Below are positions 1 through 6,691 of a DNA stretch of 24,591 nucleotides, piece by piece. The position numbers were made by a program, and so were the translations under genes. How positions within the stretch are numbered: position 1 is the first letter of the stretch; each line of letters opens with the position of its first letter. Source of the stretch: a virus; the IMG/VR virus record IMGVR_UViG_3300030118_003134, positions 1 to 24,591 of that record, one strand, 5' to 3'. The notes under the pieces were generated by a model, which was not told the origin of the DNA, did not search any database, and saw only the letters and a list, made by a program, of their open reading frames with translations.

Positions 1-2957
1 GTGGTTCTCCTGAAGGTGGACAAATAGAATTACATACAGCAGCCGACCACGATAGCACTTATGCTTTTTATAGAATAGATGCTTACGAAGATGACTTAAG
101 AATTGGTAGAGAAGGTACGACAGACATTACGTTACAAAGCACAGGTAATGTAGTATTTGGAGGTAACATAACTTTAAATACAGCAACTCTTTCAGGTTCA
201 GTATTTACTGAATTTATAAAAAGTAATTCATCAGTTAGAATAGATATAGACAATGATAATAACCAAACAGATAGATCATTTTTAGTCAGTAAAGACAACG
301 CTGGTACTGAGTTGATGAGAATTAATGAAGATGGAAATATTGGAGTTTCACAATCAAGTCCGATTAGTAATATAAATTCAGGTTCATTCTTTAAGCCTGA
401 TTCTAGTGGTAGATTTTTAACTATAAATGGTGCTGCTAATGGTTCATTTATTATGTTAGAAAGTAGCTCAACAACAGATGATGACCAAATAGGTGGTGTT
501 TATTTTACAGCTACAAGTGGACAAGGCGATGCTCATAAACAAGTTGCAGGTATAGATGCTATAGTTTATGCACACGGAACAACAAGTCTAAATGGTGCAG
601 ATTTAAGATTTTTTACTAAACCTGCAGGTGCTGGACAAACGACACCAGCTTTAATATTAGAACATAATTCAAACGCTTCTTTTTCAGGAGATGTAACTAT
701 TGGCAGTACTACCTCATCATCAACAGTATTAAATTTAACAAAATCTTCAACAGGCGTTTCAGAAATTAAATTTTTAAACGTAGCCAACGAAAAAGCGTCA
801 ATACAATTAGATGCTGCTGAAGATTTACAAATTTTTGCGAATACAAGTCAAAAAATAAAACTAAGGTCAGGTGGTGCTGACACTTTAACATTAAACACAG
901 ACCAAAGTGCAACATTTGCAGGGGATGTTACAATTAATGGTACATTATCAGGTGCAGGATCGTTTGTTCCTGTTGGTGGTGGAACTTTTACAGGAGATGT
1001 TACTATTAGCAAAGCTGCAACTCCTTTATTCAAATTGTTAGATACAACAAATAATGTCAATTTATTATTAGGTGCTGATGATACAAATACTTTTTTAAGA
1101 GGGTCGAGTGGTAGTTTAATATTTCAAACTAATGGTGCAAACGCAGCTTTAACACTTGACGATTCGCAAGGAGCAGTTTTTGCTGCTAATGTTTTTTTAG
1201 GAGATGGCAAAAAATTAAACTTCGGTGCAGCACCAGATTTTGAGATATTTCATAACAATACTTCAAATGTCAATGTGATTACTTCTTTGTTGTCAAGACA
1301 AATGAATATTCAGTCTGACACTTTAAATATTACAAATCAAGCTGCAAGTACAACGTATTTAGGTTTTGCAAGTGGTGGGGCAGCAACTTTTTCAGGTAGA
1401 GTGTCTGTTGGTACAGGTGTTACAGGTAACAGTACTTCAGGTGGTCAGTTAATTATTGATAGCAGCAACTCATTTAAACAATTAAGTTTTAGTTCTGATG
1501 TTTCAGGCGAAACAGAGGGCGTTACAGGGATGGTGTTTGTAGATGACACAGGCAACAATCAAAATGATTTAAGAATTGGTGGTGGTTTAGGCGAAAATAA
1601 TGCGATGAGTAAAATTAGATTCTTTACAGCATCTAATAATACTACAAGGACTGGAACTGAAAGAATGAGAATACAGGGAACAGGCGAGGTAGGCATTGGA
1701 ACAACATCGCCTGAAAATCTTTTACACATAAAAGCAAGTGATGGAGTTACTGGTGTTTTAAAAATTGAAGGTGGTAAAAATACAGTTACTTCTGTAGGTG
1801 AAATTAATTCTCAACTTGATTTTGGTTCTAATGATGGCTCAGTATGGAGTAGTGGTAATGTTGGCGGTAGAATAGCATCTGTTACTGAAGCTACTAATGG
1901 AGCATTTGTAGGAATGGCTTTCTCTACTTTTAGACAAGGAGCATCAGCGCCAGATTCTTTAAGTGAGAAAATGAGAATCACAAATGATGGTAATGTAGGC
2001 ATAAACACAACTCAGCCAAGTTATAAATTAGATATAATTAGTGTAGGTGCTGATGCTATAAATGTAGGGGCTGGTAATGATTTTACAGGTGTAAGATGGA
2101 CAGGTGATAATCACGCATTTTCTTGGAGAATTGGAGGTGATAGTTTTTTTATATATGATGTAATAAATGCGGCTCAAAGAGTAACTATTAAAGATAACGG
2201 TAATGTAGGAATTGGTGAGGATGCACCAGACAATAAATTACACGTCAAAGGTGGCTCTACAACAAGGGTAAAAATAGAAAGCTCTGGAACTAATACAGGT
2301 ATTTTACTTAATGAGCAAGGTACTGATAGATACAGTATTGCAAGTACATCAAACGGTACTTTCCAAATTTTTAGTGAAGTTGCAAGTGTAAACAGACTAT
2401 CTATAAGTAGTGCTGGAGACGTGCAAATAGGCTCATCAGGAACATCAAATTTATATTTTGGTAATACAATAAGCGCATCTTCAGCAGATAGAGGTATGCG
2501 AATACACACTAATAATGCAAATGTTTTCTTTGATTTTCAAGGAGAAGCAAATGACGAATTATTTTTTAGAGATTATGATGGCTCAGGTGGAATACATACG
2601 AGACACGAGTTTGGTATCAGTAATGGTGCATTAATTATTGCAGGAGGTTTAACACAAAACGGAAGTCCATCAGACATTAAATACAAAGAAAATATAAAAA
2701 CAATATCAAATGGTATTGACAAAATAGAAAAATTAAATCCTGTTGAGTTTGACTGGAATGATAAATCAGATGCTCACAAAATAGGTAAAAAAGAAGATGC
2801 AGGATTTATAGCACAAGAGGTGCAAAAAGTTTTACCTAATTTAGTAAATGAAAATGTAGATGGAGATTTAGTATTAAATTATCAAGGTATTATACCTTAT
2901 TTAGTGCAATCAATACAAGAACTAAAAAAAGAAATAGAAATTTTAAAAAGTAAATAA
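1..2957 (+). CDS. Tail fibre / receptor-binding protein with C-terminal S74 chaperone (5' partial)
   Basis: The frame is open from base 3, so the first ATG at 312 is internal and the gene begins upstream of the window; 984 residues are visible. The body is a run of short beta repeats: five or so of the MRI/VTI-GNVGIG type (as at GEVGIGTTSPENLL) and four or five of the FSGDVTIG type. Such repeats are usual in trimeric phage fibres. The last ~100 residues are an intramolecular chaperone of the peptidase_S74 family. SDIKYK at 2670-2687 supplies the Ser and Lys (S at 2670, K five residues on) that match the Ser-Lys dyad of the endosialidase chaperone, which cuts itself off after trimerisation. 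A coiled coil (IQELKKEIEILK) ends the protein. It probably forms the distal fibre that meets the host surface. This gene contains no GGCC, unlike most of the window. Confidence 0.88.
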   Translation, partial: GSPEGGQIELHTAADHDSTYAFYRIDAYEDDLRIGREGTTDITLQSTGNVVFGGNITLNTATLSGSVFTEFIKSNSSVRIDIDNDNNQTDRSFLVSKDNAGTELMRINEDGNIGVSQSSPISNINSGSFFKPDSSGRFLTINGAANGSFIMLESSSTTDDDQIGGVYFTATSGQGDAHKQVAGIDAIVYAHGTTSLNGADLRFFTKPAGAGQTTPALILEHNSNASFSGDVTIGSTTSSSTVLNLTKSSTGVSEIKFLNVANEKASIQLDAAEDLQIFANTSQKIKLRSGGADTLTLNTDQSATFAGDVTINGTLSGAGSFVPVGGGTFTGDVTISKAATPLFKLLDTTNNVNLLLGADDTNTFLRGSSGSLIFQTNGANAALTLDDSQGAVFAANVFLGDGKKLNFGAAPDFEIFHNNTSNVNVITSLLSRQMNIQSDTLNITNQAASTTYLGFASGGAATFSGRVSVGTGVTGNSTSGGQLIIDSSNSFKQLSFSSDVSGETEGVTGMVFVDDTGNNQNDLRIGGGLGENNAMSKIRFFTASNNTTRTGTERMRIQGTGEVGIGTTSPENLLHIKASDGVTGVLKIEGGKNTVTSVGEINSQLDFGSNDGSVWSSGNVGGRIASVTEATNGAFVGMAFSTFRQGASAPDSLSEKMRITNDGNVGINTTQPSYKLDIISVGADAINVGAGNDFTGVRWTGDNHAFSWRIGGDSFFIYDVINAAQRVTIKDNGNVGIGEDAPDNKLHVKGGSTTRVKIESSGTNTGILLNEQGTDRYSIASTSNGTFQIFSEVASVNRLSISSAGDVQIGSSGTSNLYFGNTISASSADRGMRIHTNNANVFFDFQGEANDELFFRDYDGSGGIHTRHEFGISNGALIIAGGLTQNGSPSDIKYKENIKTISNGIDKIEKLNPVEFDWNDKSDAHKIGKKEDAGFIAQEVQKVLPNLVNENVDGDLVLNYQGIIPYLVQSIQELKKEIEILKSK

Positions 2958-2959
2958 TT

Positions 2960-3289
2960 ATGGCAAAAGCAAAAAAATCAGTAATAAACTATAGCTGGGT
3001 AGTTAATGCTCTTGATGCAAGGGTAGAACACGACAAAAATAGTAATGTTATATATAATATACATTGGGGTTATTATGCAAATAAGGGAGATATTTCTGTT
3101 AGTATGATAGGCACTATGGCTGTTGAGTATGACAAAGATAATTTTATCGAGTATGACAATTTACAAAAATCTGATGTCATAGAATGGTTAGAAGCTAAAT
3201 TAGATATAGATTCTATGAAAGCTAACTTATCAGATCAGATTAGTAAACTTGAAAATCCGACTGATGTTGTATTACGTCCAAGTTGGTAA
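2960..3289 (+). CDS. Small virion-associated protein, DUF7936-like
   Basis: A 109-residue acidic protein that starts 2 bases after the fibre stop, so it is probably co-translated with it. It has no signal peptide or membrane segment. The segment VIYNIHWGYYANKGDISVSMIGTM, described here by its ends VIYNIHW and MIGTM, looks like a short beta domain. It is followed by an acidic alpha region (VIEWLEAKLDID) and a tail ending RPSW. The layout resembles the small phage proteins grouped as DUF7936 that often follow tail-fibre genes; this is from memory and not verified. A role in the virion or as a fibre accessory is inferred only from position. Confidence 0.6.
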   Translation: MAKAKKSVINYSWVVNALDARVEHDKNSNVIYNIHWGYYANKGDISVSMIGTMAVEYDKDNFIEYDNLQKSDVIEWLEAKLDIDSMKANLSDQISKLENPTDVVLRPSW

Positions 3290-3295
3290 ATTTAT

Positions 3296-3303
3296 TATAT
3301 TTG
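3296..3303 (+). promoter_or_regulatory. Possible host-type -7 box (TATATTTG)
   Basis: TATATTTG fits the Bacteroidota -7 consensus TAnnTTTG and lies in the 30-base gap before the gene at 3320, 16 bases from its ATG. No convincing TTTG element sits 19-21 bases upstream; the nearest TTG leaves about 26. It may therefore be only an AT-rich intergenic sequence. Confidence 0.3.
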
Positions 3304-3319
3304 AATAAAATATAAAATT

Positions 3320-3589
3320 ATGAGTAAAAAATTAGAAAAATCCGAATTAGAGTACATCAAAGATTCATTTGATAGTAAAACTAAAAACTATATTGCAATA
3401 GGTCAAAAGTATGAGCAAAGAGAAATAGCACAAGCAGAGATGAATAGTCTTGTGCAAGAAAACTTAGAAACTCAAAAAGACCTAAATAAATATATGCAAA
3501 AGTTAGAAGGTAAATATGGCAAGGTCAATATTGATTTGAATGATGGCTCTATTCAAGAAATTGAAAACAATGAGCAAAGTAATAAATGA
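3320..3589 (+). CDS. Hypothetical coiled-coil protein
   Basis: This 89-residue, highly charged protein has no membrane segment. Residues ~35-65 (AEMNSLVQENLETQKDLNKY) have a coiled-coil pattern, so an oligomeric rod or adaptor is likely. It sits between the fibre genes and the lysis cassette and overlaps the next gene by 20 bases, which suggests translational coupling. I do not recognise a family. A minor structural protein or an accessory to lysis are both possible. Confidence 0.6.
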   Translation: MSKKLEKSELEYIKDSFDSKTKNYIAIGQKYEQREIAQAEMNSLVQENLETQKDLNKYMQKLEGKYGKVNIDLNDGSIQEIENNEQSNK

Positions 3590-3851
3590 GGAAACTCAAG
3601 TAAAACTTGATTTAAAGACAATAGGTTTGATTTTAGCAGGTGCTATATCACTTGCTGGTTTATATTTTACCTTAACTGCTGAGATAGAACTCGCAAAAGA
3701 ATTACCAAAGCCTGAGCTAACGCGAACAGAATATGATTTAAAAGATCAGTTAATTCGAGAAACTATAGAAAATACAGCAGAACAAGTACAAGAGAACTCA
3801 GAAAAATTAGATAGAATAGATGAAAAACTATATGAAATTATACAGAAATGA
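3570..3851 (+). CDS. Single-pass membrane protein with C-terminal coiled coil (lysis region)
   Basis: I chose the ATG at 3570, giving 93 residues, because it follows the context GAAAACA-ATG seen at other starts here; the upstream ATG at 3540 would lengthen the overlap with the previous gene. One transmembrane helix lies at about residues 14-34 (LKTIGLILAGAISLAGLYF), followed by a charged helix predicted to lie outside the membrane (IRETIENTAEQVQENSEKL). That is the shape of an inner-membrane spanin, and the next gene encodes a secreted protein, but that partner lacks a lipobox, so a true spanin pair is not shown. The stop overlaps the next start as ATGA. Confidence 0.6.
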   Translation: MSKVINEETQVKLDLKTIGLILAGAISLAGLYFTLTAEIELAKELPKPELTRTEYDLKDQLIRETIENTAEQVQENSEKLDRIDEKLYEIIQK

Positions 3852-4186
3852 AACAGATATTTGTCCTAATTGCACTATTTGCATTTGCATTAGGTAGCAG
3901 TCAAGAATATACAGTTTTACATATAAATAGTAGTTGGAACTATAAAAACGATTATAAAGACCTTAATAAAATTAAAGGTGCTAAAATAGTAACAGCATTA
4001 TTAGAAGAACAAAAACCAAGTGTAAAACAACAAATAAAATCCGTACCTGTAATATTTATTTATAGAGACAGAAATTTAATAGGCAAGTATGATGGTGGTA
4101 TTTCATTATCAATAGATACACCTGTCAAAGAAATACAAGACCTTATAAACGATAAAACACCAATTAGAAGAATTAGCACAAATTAA
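3848..4186 (+). CDS. Secreted thioredoxin-fold-like protein lacking cysteines
   Basis: This protein has 112 residues. Residues 1-18 form a Sec signal peptide (MKQIFVLIALFAFALG) with probable cleavage near SSQE. The mature part reads like a thioredoxin: a first strand, YTVLHINSSWN, placed where W-C-x-x-C would be, and later VPVIFIYRDRNLIGKYDGG, which resembles the cis-proline loop and the following hairpin. It has no cysteine at all, so it cannot be a disulfide oxidoreductase. A structural or binding role in the periplasm is more likely. It starts in an ATGA overlap with the membrane protein and is followed by the amidase, so it may serve lysis. The fold is inferred from pattern only. Confidence 0.62.
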   Translation: MKQIFVLIALFAFALGSSQEYTVLHINSSWNYKNDYKDLNKIKGAKIVTALLEEQKPSVKQQIKSVPVIFIYRDRNLIGKYDGGISLSIDTPVKEIQDLINDKTPIRRISTN

Positions 4187-4202
4187 TTTTAATTGATGTC
4201 TT

Positions 4203-4628
4203 ATGAGAAAAATAAATAAACTTATAGTACATTGTTCAGCTACACCTGAGTTTAAAGACTTTGATGTAGAAGATATAAGAGAATGGCACGTTAAAGGTAA
4301 TGGATGGTCAGACTGTGGCTATCATTATGTTATTAAACTTGATGGTACTGTGCAAGAGGGCAGGCCTGTAGAAAAAACAGGTGCGCACGTTGCAGGACAT
4401 AACAAAGATAGTATTGGAGTTTGTTATATTGGTGGTATGGATAAAAATATGGAAAGCTGGAAAGATACTAGAACACCTGAACAAACAGAGGCCATACATA
4501 ATTTACTTTGCGATCTGAAAACTAAACACCCAGAAGCTATAGTATATGGCCATAAAGACTTTACAGATAAAAAAGAATGTCCGTCTTATGACGCTAAAGA
4601 AGAATATAAATTAATAAGTAATGAGTAA
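4203..4628 (+). CDS. Endolysin: N-acetylmuramoyl-L-alanine amidase (T7 lysozyme type, Amidase_2)
   Basis: A single-domain amidase of 141 residues, close to the ~150 of T7 lysozyme. It is predicted to cut the amide bond between N-acetylmuramic acid and L-alanine in peptidoglycan. The zinc ligands are visible: His10 (KLIVHCSAT), His117 (YGHKDF) and Cys126 (KKECPSYD). Tyr40 in GYHYVI and Lys124 in KKEC match the catalytic Tyr and Lys of T7 lysozyme. There is no signal peptide, so it needs a holin, and the next gene (overlapping by 8 bases) encodes a holin-like protein. This is the best-supported member of the lysis cassette. Confidence 0.92.
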   Translation: MRKINKLIVHCSATPEFKDFDVEDIREWHVKGNGWSDCGYHYVIKLDGTVQEGRPVEKTGAHVAGHNKDSIGVCYIGGMDKNMESWKDTRTPEQTEAIHNLLCDLKTKHPEAIVYGHKDFTDKKECPSYDAKEEYKLISNE

Positions 4629-5079
4629 GCCTAAAAAAAAATTTAAAGAAACTAAACTTGGTAAAATTATTGGAGGTATAGCACCAAATATATTAGGTGT
4701 AGCTGGAGATTTATTGCCAGATGCAGGTGTATTAGGTATTGTTAAAAATTTAGTTTCAAAAGACAAAAATATATCAGCAGAGGATAAAAAAATGATACAC
4801 TCACAAATAACAGAAATGTACGAGCTTGAAGTTGCAGATAGAGATAGTGCAAGAAAAAGAGAAATAGAAATAGCTAAAACAGGTAAAACTGATTATATGC
4901 ACGCTTTTACAGGTGTAGTCGGTTTAGTAAGTTTTTGTTTTATGATATATGCTGTAGTTTATCTTGAAGTACCAGAGAATAATAAGGAAGTATTTATAAA
5001 TATTCTAGGTATAAGTCAAGGTATAGTGTTATCTATTTTTGGTTTTTATTATGGTAGTGCAGTTAAAGGTAACAAGTAA
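4621..5079 (+). CDS. Holin-like protein (GTA holin-3TM type)
   Basis: This protein has 152 residues. The N-terminal part is basic and glycine-rich, with a possible amphipathic or membrane helix near residues 15-45. It is followed by the charged segment ADRDSARKREIE (about residues 72-83) and two clear transmembrane helices at ~95-115 and ~124-146, ending GFYYGSAVKG. The D-SAR-RE motif before paired C-terminal membrane helices is what I associate with the 3-TM holins of gene-transfer agents and related phages. It would form the inner-membrane lesion that frees the amidase. It overlaps the amidase gene by 8 bases, and the following gene starts on its stop codon. Confidence 0.75.
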   Translation: MSKPKKKFKETKLGKIIGGIAPNILGVAGDLLPDAGVLGIVKNLVSKDKNISAEDKKMIHSQITEMYELEVADRDSARKREIEIAKTGKTDYMHAFTGVVGLVSFCFMIYAVVYLEVPENNKEVFINILGISQGIVLSIFGFYYGSAVKGNK

Positions 5080-5213
5080 TGGCACGAAAAGTAAAAGTAA
5101 ATGTATATAAATCAAAAAGTAGAAAACGTAAAGGTGTACACTCAAAAACTAAAATGAGTAAAGTAAAGCAAAGTAAAAATTACAAAAAAAGATATAGAGG
5201 TCAAGGTAGATAA
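5079..5213 (+). CDS. 44-residue highly basic protein
   Basis: Its start shares the stop of the holin-like gene (TAATG). The product, MARKVKVNVYKSKSRKRKG... ending KKRYRGQGR, has roughly 20 Lys/Arg in 44 residues and the segment GVHSKTKMSKVKQSKNYKKR. It has no hydrophobic stretch and probably binds nucleic acid or another polyanion. Short basic proteins with this pattern (GVHSKTK...SKNYKK.Y.GQG) are, from memory, common in marine phage genomes near lysis genes; no function is known to me. The tight coupling on both sides (the next gene starts on its stop) makes it a real gene despite its length. Confidence 0.72.
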   Translation: MARKVKVNVYKSKSRKRKGVHSKTKMSKVKQSKNYKKRYRGQGR

Positions 5214-5347
5214 TGGAAACAATAAAACATATATTAGGATTTTGTGGAGAATCACATATAAACATATTTACAGTTATATTATTAATAGCATTAGTAAAGT
5301 TTGTGTTTGATATGTTTTCTTTCACAAAATATAAATTAAAAAAATAA
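5213..5347 (+). CDS. 44-residue single-pass membrane protein
   Basis: It starts on the stop of the basic protein (TAATG). The product METIKHILGFCGESHIN... has one membrane helix at about residues 17-36 (NIFTVILLIALVKFVF) and a basic C-terminus (KYKLKK). The N-terminal motif LGFCGESHIN, with a single Cys, looks conserved in similar phage proteins I recall. Placed at the end of the lysis cassette, it could be a second holin or an antiholin; this is inference from size and position. Confidence 0.68.
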   Translation: METIKHILGFCGESHINIFTVILLIALVKFVFDMFSFTKYKLKK

Positions 5348-5510
5348 TTATATATTTGTCTTGCTTATAGCAAAACTTGTGCAACCTAATAAAGTTGGAA
5401 GGCACTTGGATCAGGTATTTTGATTATTTTCTTTTCTTGGTAAGGCTTTTCTTTTCTTTCTTTTTGTTTACTTTTTCTTTCTTTTCTTTAATTTTAAATA
5501 TATTTGTGAT
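5348..5510 (+). other. 163-base noncoding stretch, pyrimidine-rich, with a hairpin
   Basis: No ORF is credible here. The left part has a -7-like box TATATTTG (5351-5358) and a stem made of GTGCAAC and GTTG...CAC (about 5381-5407, with a five-base bulge). The right part, about 5424-5492, is almost pure T and C on the + strand (repeats of TTTTCTTTTCTT), the opposite of the A-rich coding strand around it. It could be a small RNA, a replication or packaging site, or a leader for the next gene. I cannot tell which. Confidence 0.5.
5499..5506 (+). promoter_or_regulatory. Possible -7 box (TATATTTG) four bases before an ATG
   Basis: TATATTTG matches the Bacteroidota -7 consensus and ends four bases before the ATG at 5511. 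Transcription starting there would give a leaderless message. No TTTG lies 19-21 bases upstream because that stretch is all T and C, so the promoter is incomplete by consensus. Confidence 0.4.
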
Positions 5511-5738
5511 ATGATACAATATGTTATAGAAAAAATACTAGGCTATACTTCAATATCTTTAAGAGACAAAATAGATAGACTTCTTGAAATGGATGCTACT
5601 ATATATTGTAATTTAGGAATAGATTCTACAAAGACAGAAAGACAAGAAGCAAAAAAACAAAGCAGAATAATATACAGAGCTATAAAGCAATTAGATGAAA
5701 GACTAGGTAATAGTTTACTACAAGCTATGGACAGATGA
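5511..5738 (+). CDS. Hypothetical 75-residue helical protein
   Basis: This small, mostly helical protein (ILGYTSISLRDKIDRLLEMD; GIDSTKTERQEAKKQSRIIY) has no membrane segment or known motif. It follows a TATATTTG box by four bases and overlaps the NinG-like gene as ATGA, so the two form one small operon that ends at the terminator at 6173-6204. I do not recognise a family. Its neighbour suggests a part in DNA metabolism, but that is only context. Confidence 0.65.
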   Translation: MIQYVIEKILGYTSISLRDKIDRLLEMDATIYCNLGIDSTKTERQEAKKQSRIIYRAIKQLDERLGNSLLQAMDR

Positions 5739-6139
5739 GAAAAATATCTCGTAAAGGTCTTATAAAAAAACTCGATACTATATTCTCAGAATACATAAGA
5801 AAAAAAAATGCAGATAAAAAAGGTTATGTAACTTGCATCACTTCCGGTAAAAAATATCACTATAGCGAAGTAGATGCAGGACATTTTATATCTCGTAAAG
5901 AAATGAGTACAAGGTGGCACGAGGACAATGTATGGCCACAGAGTAGGTATGATAATAGATATCGATTTGGTATGCAGTATGTCTATAGTCTTGCATTAGA
6001 AAAAAAGAAACAAGGCCTCCCTAAACATCTATATAACGAATCAAAAAAAACAATAAAGTATTCTATAAGTGATCTTAAAGAGATGGTAGAAAAATATAAA
6101 AAATTGTTAGAGATAGAGAATAAAAGATTATCTTTGTAA
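5735..6139 (+). CDS. ninG: NinG/Rap-like recombination protein lacking the zinc cysteines
   Basis: This protein has 134 residues. It matches the phage lambda NinG (Rap) pattern: an N-terminal LDTIFSEYIRKKNADKKGYVTC, the core DAGHFISRKEMSTRW (residues 47-61), then NVWPQSRYDNRYRFG. NinG proteins act on recombination intermediates and usually bind zinc through C-x2-C and QC-x2-CN. Here the first pair is Cys34 and Ser37, and the second is Ser70 and Asp73, so at least three of the four Cys are missing while GHFISR is kept. It may be a metal-free subfamily or a diverged nuclease. It is the last gene before a strong terminator. Confidence 0.75.
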   Translation: MRKISRKGLIKKLDTIFSEYIRKKNADKKGYVTCITSGKKYHYSEVDAGHFISRKEMSTRWHEDNVWPQSRYDNRYRFGMQYVYSLALEKKKQGLPKHLYNESKKTIKYSISDLKEMVEKYKKLLEIENKRLSL

Positions 6140-6142
6140 GTT

Positions 6143-6160
6143 CTTACCACCTTCGGTAAG
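6143..6160 (+). other. Hairpin just upstream of the terminator
   Basis: CTTACC (6143-6148) and GGTAAG (6155-6160) pair as a 6-bp stem around ACCTTC, three bases after the ninG-like stop. It may protect the 3' end of the message or assist the terminator that follows. Confidence 0.6.
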
Positions 6161-6172
6161 CGTTTTGTTTTT

Positions 6173-6204
6173 AGGGGAGGATTTATTTTCTCCCCTTTTT
6201 TTTT
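6173..6204 (+). terminator. Rho-independent terminator
   Basis: AGGGGAG (6173-6179) pairs with CTCCCCT (6190-6196) around a 10-base loop, and is followed by nine T from 6196 to 6204. This is the GC-richest stem in an AT-rich area and lies 33 bases past the last gene. It probably ends the late/lysis transcription coming from upstream and insulates the replication block. Confidence 0.9.
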
Positions 6205-6214
6205 GGTATTATGA

Positions 6215-6246
6215 TTTGTTTTATCCACATTTTTTAATTAATTTAG
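6215..6246 (+). promoter_or_regulatory. Early promoter (TTTG-N20-TAATTTAG) containing a DnaA box
   Basis: TTTG at 6215-6218, 20 bases, then TAATTTAG at 6239-6246 fit the Bacteroidota -33/-7 promoter (TTTG, ~19-21, TAnnTTTG with one mismatch). It sits just after the terminator and 23 bases before the first gene of the replication block. Between the two boxes, TTATCCACA (6221-6229) is a perfect bacterial DnaA box, and the next ~20 bases are almost all A/T. The site could be a promoter controlled by DnaA, an origin, or both. Confidence 0.55.
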
Positions 6247-6269
6247 ATTCTCATTTAAAAACAAAACTT

Positions 6270-6515
6270 ATGAATATAAACAAAGAAACACAAGATACAT
6301 TAGAAATAAAAGAGCAGTTAGCTTTTATACAAAACCATTGGAATAAAACAGGAGAATGGTTATTGACTAACAATCTAAATAAAGTACAACTTAAAACCTT
6401 AATTATAATTTTAGAACAATTTAAAAAAGGATTTGTAAGTAAAGAGGTTATGGTACAGACTATAGATTCTCTTATTGATGTAAAAATTAATGATAGTAAG
6501 TATGGCAGCTCCTAA
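6270..6515 (+). CDS. Hypothetical 81-residue protein, first gene of the replication block
   Basis: The ATG at 6270 follows AAAACAAAACTT and gives 81 residues. The longer open frame back to 6165 would run through the terminator and promoter, so I reject it. The product is helical (LEIKEQLAFIQNHWNKTGEW; QLKTLIIILEQFKKG) and soluble, with no motif I know. It overlaps the next gene by 14 bases. As the first early gene it could act on the host or on regulation, but nothing in the sequence shows this. Confidence 0.62.
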   Translation: MNINKETQDTLEIKEQLAFIQNHWNKTGEWLLTNNLNKVQLKTLIIILEQFKKGFVSKEVMVQTIDSLIDVKINDSKYGSS

Positions 6516-6687
6516 TATAGACGAACTAAACAACAGAATAAAACTTTTAGGTAAGAAAGTAAATACTTTAATAAATTTATTCAACGAACTTAAAAGTGAA
6601 AACAAAGACTTGAAAATTAAAGTCAGATTAGTTATGAAAAAAAACAAAATTACTAACGAAAGACAATTAGAAGAACATTTAAAATAA
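6502..6687 (+). CDS. Hypothetical 61-residue coiled-coil protein
   Basis: I start at ATG 6502 (MAAPNIDELN); an ATG at 6490 would add four residues. Nearly the whole protein is a basic coiled coil (LLGKKVNTLINLFNELKSEN), and the end, KNKITNERQLEEHLK, is a second short helix. No family is recognised. Overlap with the previous gene and a 4-base gap to the next support a real operon member. Confidence 0.58.
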   Translation: MAAPNIDELNNRIKLLGKKVNTLINLFNELKSENKDLKIKVRLVMKKNKITNERQLEEHLK

Positions 6688-6691
6688 AACA

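Noticed and set aside
566-574. Second DnaA box (TTATGCACA)
   Set aside because: Fits the loose consensus but lies inside the fibre coding sequence, with no other origin features.
3570-4186. Spanin pair (inner and outer) in overlapping genes
   Set aside because: The first protein has the right form, but the second lacks a lipobox Cys and looks like a folded domain, so the pair is not supported.
5348-5510. tRNA gene in the noncoding stretch
   Set aside because: No cloverleaf, no T-loop consensus (GTTCRA) and no fitting acceptor stem.
6165-6269. N-terminal extension of the 6270 gene back to 6165
   Set aside because: It would translate the terminator, T tract, DnaA box and promoter; the peptide is Phe/Leu/Tyr-rich from T runs. 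ATG 6270 has the usual A-rich context.
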